Source: Halictus rubicundus (Eukaryota; Arthropoda; Insecta; Hymenoptera; Halictidae). Taken from it: a DNA stretch of 64,000 nucleotides. A program made the position numbers and the translations under genes. The stretch is from NCBI RefSeq assembly GCF_050948215.1, contig NW_027488848.1, forward strand, positions 62,001 through 126,000, written 5' to 3'. How positions within the stretch are numbered: position 1 is the stretch's first letter; each line of letters opens with the position of its first letter. This document shows positions 49,240 through 61,735 of this stretch, piece by piece. Under the pieces are notes generated by a model. It did not search any database. It saw only the letters and a program-made list of their open reading frames with translations, and was not told where the DNA came from.

Positions 49240-51600
49240 AGGATATTATAGAGGATAGGGTAGGATAGAGGATAGGATAGGATAGAGGATAGGGTAGGAT
49301 AGAGGATAGGATAGGATAGAGGATAGGATAGGATAGAGGATTGGAGTGTATAGAGGCTAGGATATAGGATTTGATAGGATAGAGGATAGGATACGATAGT
49401 GGATAGGACAGAGGATAGGATAGGATAGGATAGAGGATAGGATAGAGGATTGGATAGGATAGAGGATAGGATAGGATAGAGGATAGGATAGGATAGAGGA
49501 TAGGATAGGATAGACGATAGGATAGGACAGAGGATAGGATAGAGAATGTGAAAGGATAGAGGATAGGATAGGATAGAGGATAGAATAGAGGATAGGATAG
49601 GGGAATGGATAGGATAGTTGATACGATAGAATAGAGAATAGGATAGGATGGATGATATTATAGGATAGAGCACAGGATAGGATAGAGGATTGGATATTAT
49701 AGAGGAGAGGATCGAATAGAGGAAAGGATATGGGATTGGATAGGATAGAGGATAGGATAGGATACAGGATAGGATAGAGGATAGGATAGAGGATTGGATA
49801 GGATAGTGGATAATATAGGATAGAGGATAGGATAGGGGATTGGATAGGATAGCAGATAGGAGACGATAGAGGATAGGATTGGATAGAGGATAGGATAGGA
49901 TAGAGGATAGGATTGGATAGAGGATAGGATAAGATAGAGGATCGGATAGGATCGGATAGAATATAGAATAGGATAGAGGATAGGATATTATAGAGGATAG
50001 GGTAGGATAGAGGATAGGATAGGATACAGGATAGGGTAGGATAGAGGATAGGATAGGATAGAGGATAGGATAGGATAGAGGATTGGAGTGTATAGAGGCT
50101 AGGATATAGGATTGGATAGGATAGAGGATAGGATACGATAGTGGATAGGACAGAGGATAGGATAGGATAGGATAGAGGATAGGATAGAGGATTGGATACG
50201 ATAGAGGATAGGATAGGATAGAGGATAGGATAGGATAGAGGATAGGATAGGATAGAGGATAGGATAGGATAGACGATAGGATAGGACAGAGGATAGGATA
50301 GAGAATGTGAAAGGATAGAGGATAGGATAGGATAGAGGATAGAATAGAGGATAGGATAGGGGAATGGATAGGATAGTTGATACGATAGAATAGAGAATAG
50401 GATAGGATGGATGATATTATAGGATAGAGCACAGGATAGGATAGAGGATTCGATATTATAGAGGAGAGGATCGAATAGAGGAAAGGATAGGGGATTGGAT
50501 AGGATAGAGGATAGGATAGGATACAGGATAGGATAGAGGATAGGATAGAGGATTGGATAGGATAGTGGATAATATAGGATAGAGGATAGGATAGGGGATT
50601 GGATAGGATAGAAGATAGGAGACGATAGAGGATAGGATAGGATAGATGATAGGATAGAGGATAGGATAGAGAATAGAACAGGATAGAGGATAGGATAGGA
50701 TAGATGATATTATAGGATAGAGGATAGGATAGGACAGAGGATAGAATAGGTTGGAGGATAGGATAGGGGATTGGATAGGATAGAGGATAGGAGACGATAG
50801 AGGATAGGATAGGGGATTGGATAGGATAGAGGATAGGATACGATAGAGGATAGGATAGGATAGAGTATAGGATAGAGGATAGGATAGGGGATAGGATAGA
50901 GGATTGGATAGGATAGAGGATAGGATAGGATAGAGGATAGGATAGGATAGCGGATAGGATAGGATATAGGATTGGATAGGATGGAGGATAGGATAGGTTA
51001 GAGGATAGGATAGGATAGAGGATAGGATAGGATAGAGGATAGGATAGGATAGAGGATAGGATAGGATAGGATAGAGGATAGGATAGGATATTATAGAGGA
51101 TAGGATAGGATAGAGGATATGATAGGATAGAGGATAGGATAGGATAGAGGATAGGATAGGATAGCGGATAGGATAGGGTAGAGTATAGAATAGGATAGAG
51201 GATAGGATAGGATAGAGGATAGAATAGGAATGAGGATAGGATAGGATAGAGGATAGGATAAGATAGAGGATCGGATAGGATCGGATAGAATATAGAATAG
51301 GATAGAGGATAGGATAGGATAGAGGGTAGGATAGGATAGAGGATAGGACAGGATAGAGGATAGGATAGGATTGAGGATAGGATAGGATAGAGGATAGGAT
51401 AGGATAGAGGATTGGAGTGTATAGAGGCTAGGATATAGGATTGGGTAGGATAGAGGATAGGATACGATAGTGGATAGGACAGAGGATAGGATAGGATAGA
51501 GGATGGGATAGAGGATTGGATAGGATAGAGGATAGGATAGGATAGAGGATAGGATAGGACAGAGGATAGGATAGGATAGACGATAGGATAGGATAGGATA
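49240..51600. repeat. ~2.3 kb segment copied at 54,850-57,200 (offset 5611 bp)
   Basis: TTGGAGTG at 49,341 and 50,083, ATGTGAAAGG at 49,546 and 50,305 and AGATGATATT at 50,704 each recur exactly 5611 bp to the right (54,952, 55,694, 55,157, 55,916, 56,315). The internal doubling (742-759 bp apart) is thus itself duplicated. Near 50,870 this copy reads GAGTATAGG where the partner reads GAGGATAGG. Beyond about 51,000 the copies differ in unit number: TTGGAGTG at 51,412 versus 57,011, offset 5599, 12 bp shorter. They agree again in GAATAGGAATGAGG and GGATCGGATAGGATCGG. Confidence 0.82.
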
Positions 51601-51632
51601 GAGGATAGGATAGGATAGAGGATAGGATAGGA

Positions 51633-52378
51633 TAGATGATAGGATAGGATAGAGGATAGGATAGGATAGGGGATAGGATAGAGGATAGGATAGTGGATTG
51701 TATAGTATAGAGGAAAGGAGACGATAGAGGATAGGATAGGTTAGAGGATAGGATAGGATAGAGGATAGGATAGGATAGAGGATAGGATAGGATAGAGGAT
51801 AGGATAGGATAGGATAGAGGATAGGATAGGATAGAGGATAGGATAGGATAGAGGATAGGATAGGATAGAGGATAGGATAGGATAGAGGATAGGATATTAT
51901 AGAGGATAGGATAGGATAGAGGATAGGATTGGATTGAGGATAGGATAGGATTGAGGATAGGATAGAGGATAGGATAGAGGATCGGATAGGGGATAGGATA
52001 GAGGATTGGATAGGATAGAGGATAGGATATGATAGAGGATAGGATAGGATAGAGGATAGGATAGGATAGCGGATAGGATAGGATATAGGATTGGATAGGA
52101 TGGAGGATAGGATAGGATAGGGGATAGGATAGGATACAGGATTGGATAGGCTAGAGGATAGGATAGGATAGGATAGAGGATAGGATAGGATAGAGGATAG
52201 GATAGGATGGAGGATAGGATAGGATAGAGGATAGGATAGGATAGAGGATAGGATAGGATAGAGGATAGGATAGGATAGAGGATAGGATATTATAGAGGAT
52301 AGGATAGGACAGAGGATAGGATAGGATAGAGGATAGGATAGGATAGAGGATAGGATAGGATAGAGGATAGGATAGGAT
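51633..52378. repeat. ~745-bp segment copied at 57,605-58,338
   Basis: GATGATAGG, GGGGATAGG, GTGGATTGTATAGTATAG (GTGG at 51,693 and 57,665, offset 5972), GGAAAGGAGACG, GGTTAGAGG, GATATTATAG, GGATTGGATTGAGG, GGATCGGATAGGGG and GGATTGGATAGGCTAG (52,141 and 58,101, offset 5960) agree in order. The 12-bp loss between the two anchors equals one short unit. The copies part at AGATGATATT (52,381), which has no counterpart near 58,340. Confidence 0.78.
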
Positions 52379-55300
52379 AGATGATATTATAGGATAGAGG
52401 ATAGGATAGGACAGAGGATAGAATAGGTTGGAGGATAGGATAGGGGATTGGATAGGATAGAGGATAGGAGACGATAGAGGATAGGATAGGGGATTGGATA
52501 GGATAGAGGATAGGATACGATAGAGGATAGGATAGGATAGAGGATAGGATAGAGGATAGGATAGGGGATAGGATAGAGGATTGGATAGGATAGAGGATAG
52601 GATAGGATAGAGGATGGGATAGGATAGCGGATAGGATAGGATATAGGATTGGATAGGATGGAGGATAGGATAGGTTAGAGGATAGGATAGGATAGAGGAT
52701 AGGATAGGATAGAGGATAGGATAGGATAGAGGATAGGATAGGATAGAGGATAGGATAGGATAGGATAGAGGATAGGATAGGATAGGATAGAGGATAGGAT
52801 AGGATAGAGGATAGGATAGGATAGAGGATAGAATAGGAATGAGGATAGGATAGGATAGAGGATAGGATAAGATAGAGGATCGGATAGGATCGGATAGAAT
52901 ATAGAATAGGATAGAGGATAGGATAGGATAGAGGGTAGGATAGGATAGAGGATAGGACAGGATAGAGGATAGGATAGGATTGAGGATAGGATAGGATAGA
53001 GGATAGGATACGATAGAGGATTGGAGTGTATAGAGGCTAGGATATAGGATTGGATAGGATAGAGGATAGGATACGATAGTGGATAGGACAGAGGATAGGA
53101 TAGGATAGAGGATAGGATAGAGGATTGGATAGGATAGAGGATAGGATAGGATAGAGGATAGGATAGGACAGAGGATAGGATAGGATAGAGGATAGGATAG
53201 GATAGAGGATTGGAGTGTATAGAGGCTAGGATATAGGATTTGATAGGATAGAGGATAGGATACGATAGTGGATAGGACAGAGGATAGGATAGGATAGGAT
53301 AGAGGATAGGATAGAGGATTGGATAGGATAGAGGATAGGATAGGATAGAGGATAGGATAGGATAGAGGATAGGATAGGATAGACGATAGGATAGGACAGA
53401 GGATAGGATAGAGAATGTGAAAGGATAGAGGATAGGATAGGATAGAGGATAGAATAGAGGATAGGATAGGGGAATGGATAGGATAGTTGATACGATAGAA
53501 TAGAGAATAGGATAGGATGGATGATATTATAGGATAGAGCACAGGATAGGATAGAGGATTCGATATTATAGAGGAGAGGATCGAATAGAGGAAAGGATAT
53601 GGGATTGGATAGGATAGAGGATAGGATAGGATACAGGATAGGATAGAGGATAGGATAGAGGATTGGATAGGATAGTGGATAATATAGGATAGAGGATAGG
53701 ATAGGGGATTGGATAGGATAGAAGATAGGAGACGATAGAGGATAGGATTGGATAGAGGATAGGATAGGATAGAGGATAGGATTGGATAGAGGATAGGATA
53801 AGATAGAGGATCGGATAGGATCGGATAGAATATAGAATAGGATAGAGGATAGGATATTATAGAGGATAGGGTAGGATAGAGGATAGGATAGGATACAGGA
53901 TAGGGTAGGATAGAGGATAGGATAGGATAGGGGATAGGATAGGATACAGGATTGGATAGGCTAGAGGATAGGATAGGATAGGATAGAGGATAGGATAGGA
54001 TAGAGGATAGGATAGGATAGAGGATAGGATATTATAGAGGATAGGATAGGACAGAGGATAGGATAGGATAGAGGATAGGATAGGATAGAGGATAGGATAG
54101 GATAGAGGATAGGATAGGATAGATGATATTATAGGATAGAGGATAGGATAGGACAGAGGATAGAATAGGTTGGAGGATAGGATAGGGGATTGGATAGGAT
54201 AGAGGATAGGAGACGATAGAGGATAGGATAGGGGATTGGATAGGATAGAGGATAGGATACGATAGAGGATAGGATAGGATAGAGGATAGGATAGAGGATA
54301 GGATAGGGGATAGGATAGAGGATTGGATAGGATAGAGGATAGGATAGGATAGAGGATGGGATAGGATAGCGGATAGGATAGGATATAGGATTGGATAGGA
54401 TGGAGGATAGGATAGGTTAGAGGATAGGATAGGATAGAGGATAGGATAGGATAGAGGATAGGATAGGATAGAGGATAGGATAGGATAGAGGATAGGATAG
54501 GATAGGATAGAGGATAGGATAGGATAGGATAGAGGATAGGATAGGATAGAGGATAGGATAGGATAGAGGATAGAATAGGAATGAGGATAGGATAGGATAG
54601 AGGATAGGATAAGATAGAGGATCGGATAGGATCGGATAGAATATAGAATAGGATAGAGGATAGGATAGGATAGAGGGTAGGATAGGATAGAGGATAGGAC
54701 AGGATAGAGGATAGGATAGGATTGAGGATAGGATAGGATAGAGGATAGGATACGATAGAGGATTGGAGTGTATAGAGGCTAGGATATAGGATTGGATAGG
54801 ATAGAGGATAGGATACGATAGTGGATAGGACAGAGGATAGGATAGGATAGAGGATAGGATAGAGGATTGGATAGGATAGAGGATAGGATAGGATAGAGGA
54901 TAGGATAGGACAGAGGATAGGATAGGATAGAGGATAGGATAGGATAGAGGATTGGAGTGTATAGAGGCTAGGATATAGGATTTGATAGGATAGAGGATAG
55001 GATACGATAGTGGATAGGACAGAGGATAGGATAGGATAGGATAGAGGATAGGATAGAGGATTGGATAGGATAGAGGATAGGATAGGATAGAGGATAGGAT
55101 AGGATAGAGGATAGGATAGGATAGACGATAGGATAGGACAGAGGATAGGATAGAGAATGTGAAAGGATAGAGGATAGGATAGGATAGAGGATAGAATAGA
55201 GGATAGGATAGGGGAATGGATAGGATAGTTGATACGATAGAATAGAGAATAGGATAGGATGGATGATATTATAGGATAGAGCACAGGATAGGATAGAGGA

Positions 55301-55650
55301 TTCGATATTATAGAGGAGAGGATCGAATAGAGGAAAGGATATGGGATTGGATAGGATAGAGGATAGGATAGGATACAGGATAGGATAGAGGATAGGATAG
55401 AGGATTGGATAGGATAGTGGATAATATAGGATAGAGGATAGGATAGGGGATTGGATAGGATAGAAGATAGGAGACGATAGAGGATAGGATTGGATAGAGG
55501 ATAGGATAGGATAGAGGATAGGATTGGATAGAGGATAGGATAAGATAGAGGATCGGATAGGATCGGATAGAATATAGAATAGGATAGAGGATAGGATATT
55601 ATAGAGGATAGGGTAGGATAGAGGATAGGATAGGATACAGGATAGGGTAG
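52100..55650. repeat. Tandem duplication of a ~1.74-1.81 kb higher-order unit
   Basis: Copy A is about 52,100-53,910 and copy B about 53,911-55,650. AGATGATATT (52,381 and 54,123), the two TTGGAGTG words (53,021/53,210 and 54,763/54,952) and ATGTGAAAGG (53,415 and 55,157) are all 1742 bp apart. GGATTGGATAGGCTAG near the left end is 1810 bp apart, because copy A has four extra 17-bp units there, including a GGATGGAGG variant. Inside the sections I compared base by base (about 53,040-53,230 versus 54,780-54,970) the copies are identical. This is the largest near-perfect tandem duplication in the window. Confidence 0.85.
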
Positions 55651-58449
55651 GATAGAGGATAGGATAGGATAGAGGATAGGATAGGATAGAGGATTGGAGT
55701 GTATAGAGGCTAGGATATAGGATTGGATAGGATAGAGGATAGGATACGATAGTGGATAGGACAGAGGATAGGAAAGGATAGGATAGAGGATAGGATAGAG
55801 GATTGGATACGATAGAGGATAGGATAGGATAGAGGATAGGATAGGATAGAGGATAGGATAGGATAGAGGATAGGATAGGATAGACGATAGGATAGGACAG
55901 AGGATAGGATAGAGAATGTGAAAGGATAGAGGATAGGATAGGATAGAGGATAGAATAGAGGATAGGATAGGGGAATGGATAGGATAGTTGATACGATAGA
56001 ATAGAGAATAGGATAGGATGGATGATATTATAGGATAGAGCACAGGATAGGATAGAGGATTCGATATTATAGAGGAGAGGATCGAATAGAGGAAAGGATA
56101 GGGGATTGGATAGGATAGAGGATAGGATAGGATACAGGATAGGATAGAGGATAGGATAGAGGATTGGATAGGATAGTGGATAATATAGGATAGAGGATAG
56201 GATAGGGGATTGGATAGGATAGAAGATAGGAGACGATAGAGGATAGGATAGGATAGATGATAGGATAGAGGATAGGATAGAGAATAGAACAGGATAGAGG
56301 ATAGGATAGGATAGATGATATTATAGGATAGAGGATAGGATAGGACAGAGGATAGAATAGGTTGGAGGATAGGATAGGGGATTGGATAGGATAGAGGATA
56401 GGAGACGATAGAGGATAGGATAGGGGATTGGATAGGATAGAGGATAGGATACGATAGAGGATAGGATAGGATAGAGGATAGGATAGAGGATAGGATAGGG
56501 GATAGGATAGAGGATTGGATAGGATAGAGGATAGGATAGGATAGAGGATAGGATAGGATAGCGGATAGGATAGGATATAGGATTGGATAGGATGGAGGAT
56601 AGGATAGGTTAGAGGATAGGATAGGATAGAGGATAGGATAGGATAGGATAGAGGATAGGATAGGATAGGATAGAGGATAGGATAGGATAGGATAGAGGAT
56701 AGGATAGGATAGAGGATATGATAGGATAGAGGATAGGATAGGATAGAGGATAGGATAGGATAGCGGATAGGATAGGGTAGAGTATAGAATAGGATAGAGG
56801 ATAGGATAGGATAGAGGATAGAATAGGAATGAGGATAGGATAGGATAGAGGATAGGATAAGATAGAGGATCGGATAGGATCGGATAGAATATAGAATAGG
56901 ATAGAGGATAGGATAGGATAGAGGGTAGGATAGGATAGAGGATAGGACAGGATAGAGGATAGGATAGGATTGAGGATAGGATAGGATAGAGGATAGGATA
57001 GGATAGAGGATTGGAGTGTATAGAGGCTAGGATATAGGATTGGGTAGGATAGAGGATAGGATACGATAGTGGATAGGACAGAGGATAGGATAGGATAGAG
57101 GATAGGATAGAGGATTGGATAGGATAGAGGATAGGATAGGATAGAGGATAGGATAGGACAGAGGATAGGATAGGATAGACGATAGGATAGGATAGGATAG
57201 AGGATAGGATAGGATAGAGGATAGGATAGGATAGAGGATAGGATAGGATACAGGATAGGATAGGATAGAGGATAGGATAGGATAGAGGATAGGATAGGAT
57301 AGAGGATAGGATAGGATAGAGGATAGGATAGAGAATGTGAAAGGATAGAGGATAGGATAGGATAGAGGATAGAATAGAGGATAGGATAGGGGAATGGATA
57401 GGATAGTTGATACGATAGGATAGAGAATAGAATAGGATGGATGATATTATAGGATAGAGCACAGGATAGGATAGAGGATTCGATATTATAGAGGAGAGGA
57501 TCGAATAGAGGAAAGGATAGGGGATTGGATAGGATAGAGGATAGGATAGGATAAAGGATAGGATAGAGGATACGATAGAGGATTGGATAGGATAGTGGAT
57601 AGGATAGATGATAGGATAGGATAGAGGATAGGATAGGATAGGGGATAGGATAGAGGATAGGATAGTGGATTGTATAGTATAGAGGAAAGGAGACGATAGA
57701 GGATAGGATAGGTTAGAGGATAGGATAGGATAGAGGATAGGATAGGATAGAGGATAGGATAGGATAGAGGATAGGATAGGATAGGATAGAGGATAGGATA
57801 GGATAGGATAGAGGATAGGATAGGATAGAGGATAGGATAGGATAGAGGATAGGATATTATAGAGGATAGGATAGGATAGAGGATAGGATTGGATTGAGGA
57901 TAGGATAGGATTGAGGATAGGATAGAGGATAGGATAGAGGATCGGATAGGGGATAGGATAGAGGATTGGATAGGATAGAGGATAGGATATGATAGAGGAT
58001 AGGATAGGATAGAGGATAGGATAGGATAGCGGATAGAATAGGATATAGGATTGGATAGGATGGAGGATAGGATAGGATAGGGGATAGGATAGGATACAGG
58101 ATTGGATAGGCTAGAGGATAGGATAGGATAGGATAGAGGATAGGATAGGATAGAGGATAGGATAGGATGGAGGATAGGATAGGATAGAGGAGAGGATAGG
58201 ATAGAGGATAGGATAGGATAGAGGATAGGATAGGATAGAGGATAGGATATTATAGAGGATAGGATAGGACAGAGGATAGGATAGGATAGAGGATAGGATA
58301 GGATAGAGGATAGGATAGGATAGAGGATAGGATAGGATAGAGGATAGGATAGGATAGAGGATAGGATTGGATAGAGGATAGGATAGGATAGAGGATAGGA
58401 TAGGATAGAGGATAGGATAGGATAGGATAGAGGATAGGATAGGATAGAG

Positions 58450-59275
58450 GATAGGATAGGATAGAGGATAGGATATTATAGAGGATAGGATAGGATAGAG
58501 GATAGGATAGGATAGAGGATAGGATAGGATAGAGGATAGGATAGGATAGAGGATAGGATAGGATAGAGGATTGGAGTGTATAGAGGATAGGATATAGGAT
58601 TGGATAGGATAGAGGATAGGATACGATAGTGGATAGGAGAGAGGATAGGATAGGATAGAGGATTGGAGTGTATAGAGGATAGGATAGAGGGTAGGATAGG
58701 ATAGAGGATAGCATAGGATGGAGGATAGGATAGGATAGAGGAGAGGATGGGATAGAGGATAGGATAGGATATAGGATAGGATAGGAAAGAGGATAGGATA
58801 GAATAGAGGATAGGATATTATAGAGGATAGGATAGGACAGAGGATAGGATAGGATAGAGGATAGGATAGGAAAGAGGATAGGATAGGATAGAGGATAGGA
58901 TAGGATAGAGGATAGGATAGGATGGAGGATAGGATAGGATAGAGGAGAGGAGAGGATAGAGGATAGGATAGGATAGAGGATAGGATAGGATAGCGGATAG
59001 GATAGGATATAGGATTGGATAGGATGGAGGATAGGATAGGATAGGGGATAGGATAGGATACAGGATTGGATAGGCTAGAGGATAGGATAGGATAGGATAG
59101 AGGATAGGATAGGATAGAGGATAGGATAGGATGGAGGATAGGATAGGATAGAGGAGAGGATAGGATAGAGGATAGGATAGGATAGAGGATAGGATAGGAT
59201 AGAGGATAGGATATTATAGAGGATAGGATAGGACAGAGGATAGGATAGGATAGAGGATAGGATAGGATAGAGGAT
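58450..59275. repeat. ~0.8 kb segment copied at 62,210-63,018 (offset 3744 bp)
   Basis: Two closely spaced TTGGAGTGTATAGAGGATAGG words (58,571 and 58,663; partners 62,315 and 62,407) carry GAGGATAGG instead of the usual GAGGCTAGG and define this pair. GATAGCATAGGATGG, GGAGAGG, GATATAGGATAGG, GGAAAGAGG, GGAGAGGAGAGG, TAGCGG and GGCTAGAGG (59,065 and 62,809) follow at the same 3744-bp shift. I see one substitution, GAGGATGGGATAG near 58,747 versus GAGGATAGGATAG. Confidence 0.82.
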
Positions 59276-61735
59276 AGGATAGGATAGAGGATAGGATAGG
59301 ATAGATGATATTATAGGATAGAGGATAGGATAGGACAGAGGATAGAATAGGTTGGAGGATAGGATAGGGGATTGGATAGGATAGAGGATAGGAGACGATA
59401 GAGGATAGGATAGGGGATTGGATAGGATAGAGGATAGGATACGATAGAGGATAGGATAGGATAGAGGATAGGATAGAGGATAGGATAGGGGATAGGATAG
59501 AGGATTGGATAGGATAGAGGATAGGATAGGATAGAGGATAGGATAGGATAGCGGATAGGATAGGATATAGGATTGGATAGGATGGAGGATAGGATAGGTT
59601 AGAGGATAGGATAGGATAGAGGATAGGATAGGATAGAGGATAGGATAGGATAGAGGATAGGATAGGATAGAGGATAGGATAGGATAGGATAGAGGATAGG
59701 ATAGGATAGGATAGAGGATAGGATAGGATAGAGGATATGATAGGATAGACTATAGGATAGGATAGAGGATAGGATAGGATAGCGGATAGGATAGGGTAGA
59801 GTATAGAATAGGATAGAGGATAGGATAGGATAGAGGATAGAATAGGAATGAGGATAGGATAGGATAGAGGATAGGATAAGATAGAGGATCGGATAGGATC
59901 GGATAGAATATAGAATAGGATAGAGGATAGGATAGGATAGAGGGTAGGATAGGATAGAGGATAGGACAGGATAGAGGATAGGATAGGATTGAGGATAGGA
60001 TAGGATAGAGGATAGGATAGGATAGAGGATTGGAGTGTATAGAGGCTAGGATATAGGATTGGATAGGACAGAGGATAGGATACGATAGTGGATAGGACAG
60101 AGGATAGGATAGGATAGAGGATAGGATAGAGGATTGGATAGGATAGAGGATAGGATAGGATAGAGGATAGGATAGGACAGAGGATAGGATAGGAAAGAGG
60201 ATAGGATAGGATAGAGGATAGGATAGGATAGAGGATAGGATAGGATGGAGGATAGGATAGGATAGAGGAGAGGAGAGGATAGAGGATAGGATAGGATAGA
60301 GGATAGGATAGGATAGAGGATAGGATATTATAGAGGATAGGATAGGACAGAGGATAGGATAGGATAGAGGATAGGATAGGATAGAGGATAGGATAGGATA
60401 GAGGATAGGATAGGATTGAGGATAGGATAGAGGATAGGATAGAGGATCGGATAGGGGATAGGATAGAGGATTGGATAGGATAGAGGATAGGATATGATAG
60501 AGGATAGGATAGGATAGAGGATAGGATAGGATAGCGGATAGGATAGGATATAGGATTGGATAGGATGGAGGATAGGATAGGATAGGGGATAGGATAGGAT
60601 ACAGGATTGGATAGGCTAGAGGATAGGATAGGATAGGATAGAGGATAGGATAGGATAGAGGATAGGATAGGATGGAGGATAGGATAGGATAGAGGAGAGG
60701 ATAGGATAGAGGATAGGATAGGATAGAGGATAGGATAGGATAGAGGATAGGATATTATAGAGGATAGGATAGGACAGAGGATAGGATAGGATAGAGGATA
60801 GGATAGGATAGAGGATAGGATAGGATAGAGGATAGGATAGGATAGATGATATTATAGGATAGAGGATAGGATAGGACAGAGGATAGAATAGGTTGGAGGA
60901 TAGGATAGGGGATTGGATAGGATAGAGGATAGGAGACGATAGAGGATAGGATAGGGGATTGGATAGGATAGAGGATAGGATACGATAGAGGATAGGATAG
61001 GATAGAGGATAGGATAGAGGATAGGATAGGGGATAGGATAGAGGATTGGATAGGATAGAGGATAGGATAGGATAGAGGATAGGATAGGATAGCGGATAGG
61101 ATAGGATATAGGATTGGATAGGATGGAGGATAGGATAGGTTAGAGGATAGGATAGGATAGAGGATAGGATAGGATAGAGGATAGGATAGGATAGAGGATA
61201 GGATAGGATAGAGGATAGGATAGGATAGGATAGAGGATAGGATAGGATAGGATAGAGGATAGGATAGGATAGAGGATATGATAGGATAGAGGATAGGATA
61301 GGATAGAGGATAGGATAGGATAGCGGATAGGATAGGGTAGAGTATAGAATAGGATAGAGGATAGGATAGGATAGAGGATAGAATAGGAATGAGGATAGGA
61401 TAGGATAGAGGATAGGATAGGATAGAGGATAGGATAAGATAGAGGATCGGATAGGATCGGATAGAATATAGAATAGGATAGAGGATAGGATAGGATAGAG
61501 GGTAGGATAGGATAGAGGATAGGACAGGATAGAGGATAGGATAGGATTGAGGATAGGATAGGATAGAGGATAGGATAGGATAGAGGATTGGAGTGTATAG
61601 AGGCTAGGATATAGGATTGGATAGGATAGAGGATAGGATACGATAGTGGATAGGACAGAGGATAGGATAGGATAGAGGATAGGATAGAGGATTGGATAGG
61701 ATAGAGGATAGGATAGGATAGAGGATAGGATAGGA
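58955..61735. repeat. Tandem pair of ~1.54 kb higher-order units
   Basis: About 58,955-60,190 matches 60,496-61,735. TAGCGG (58,993 and 60,534), GGATTGGATAGGCTAG (59,065 and 60,606) and AGATGATATT (59,305 and 60,846) are 1541 bp apart. TTGGAGTG (60,030 and 61,588) is 1558 bp apart, one extra 17-mer. The match ends at 60,190, where the left copy has GGAAAGAGG. About 1.54 kb is the best single estimate of the region IV higher-order period. Confidence 0.8.
60030..60994. repeat. Segment copied at 63,019-64,000 (runs off the window end)
   Basis: TTGGAGTG at 60,030 and 63,019 (offset 2989), then GGATTGGATAGGCTAG at 60,606 and 63,612 and AGATGATATT at 60,846 and 63,852 (offset 3006, one 17-mer more) show the same series. 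Both copies share a GGATTGGATAGGACAGAGG variant immediately after the first anchor, which other copies lack. The agreement continues to the last base, so the right edge of the window lies inside this copy. Confidence 0.82.

Noticed and set aside
47670..57462. Very long - strand open reading frames (920 codons at 47,670-50,432; 1,201 codons at 53,857-57,462; many others along the window) as protein-coding genes
   Set aside because: They translate the satellite itself. The peptide is a Ser/Tyr/Pro/Leu/Ile 17-residue repeat identical in all three frames, overlapping frames coexist, and there is no ribosome-binding or promoter context, no intron signal and no domain. Absence of stops is a property of the TATCC-rich strand.
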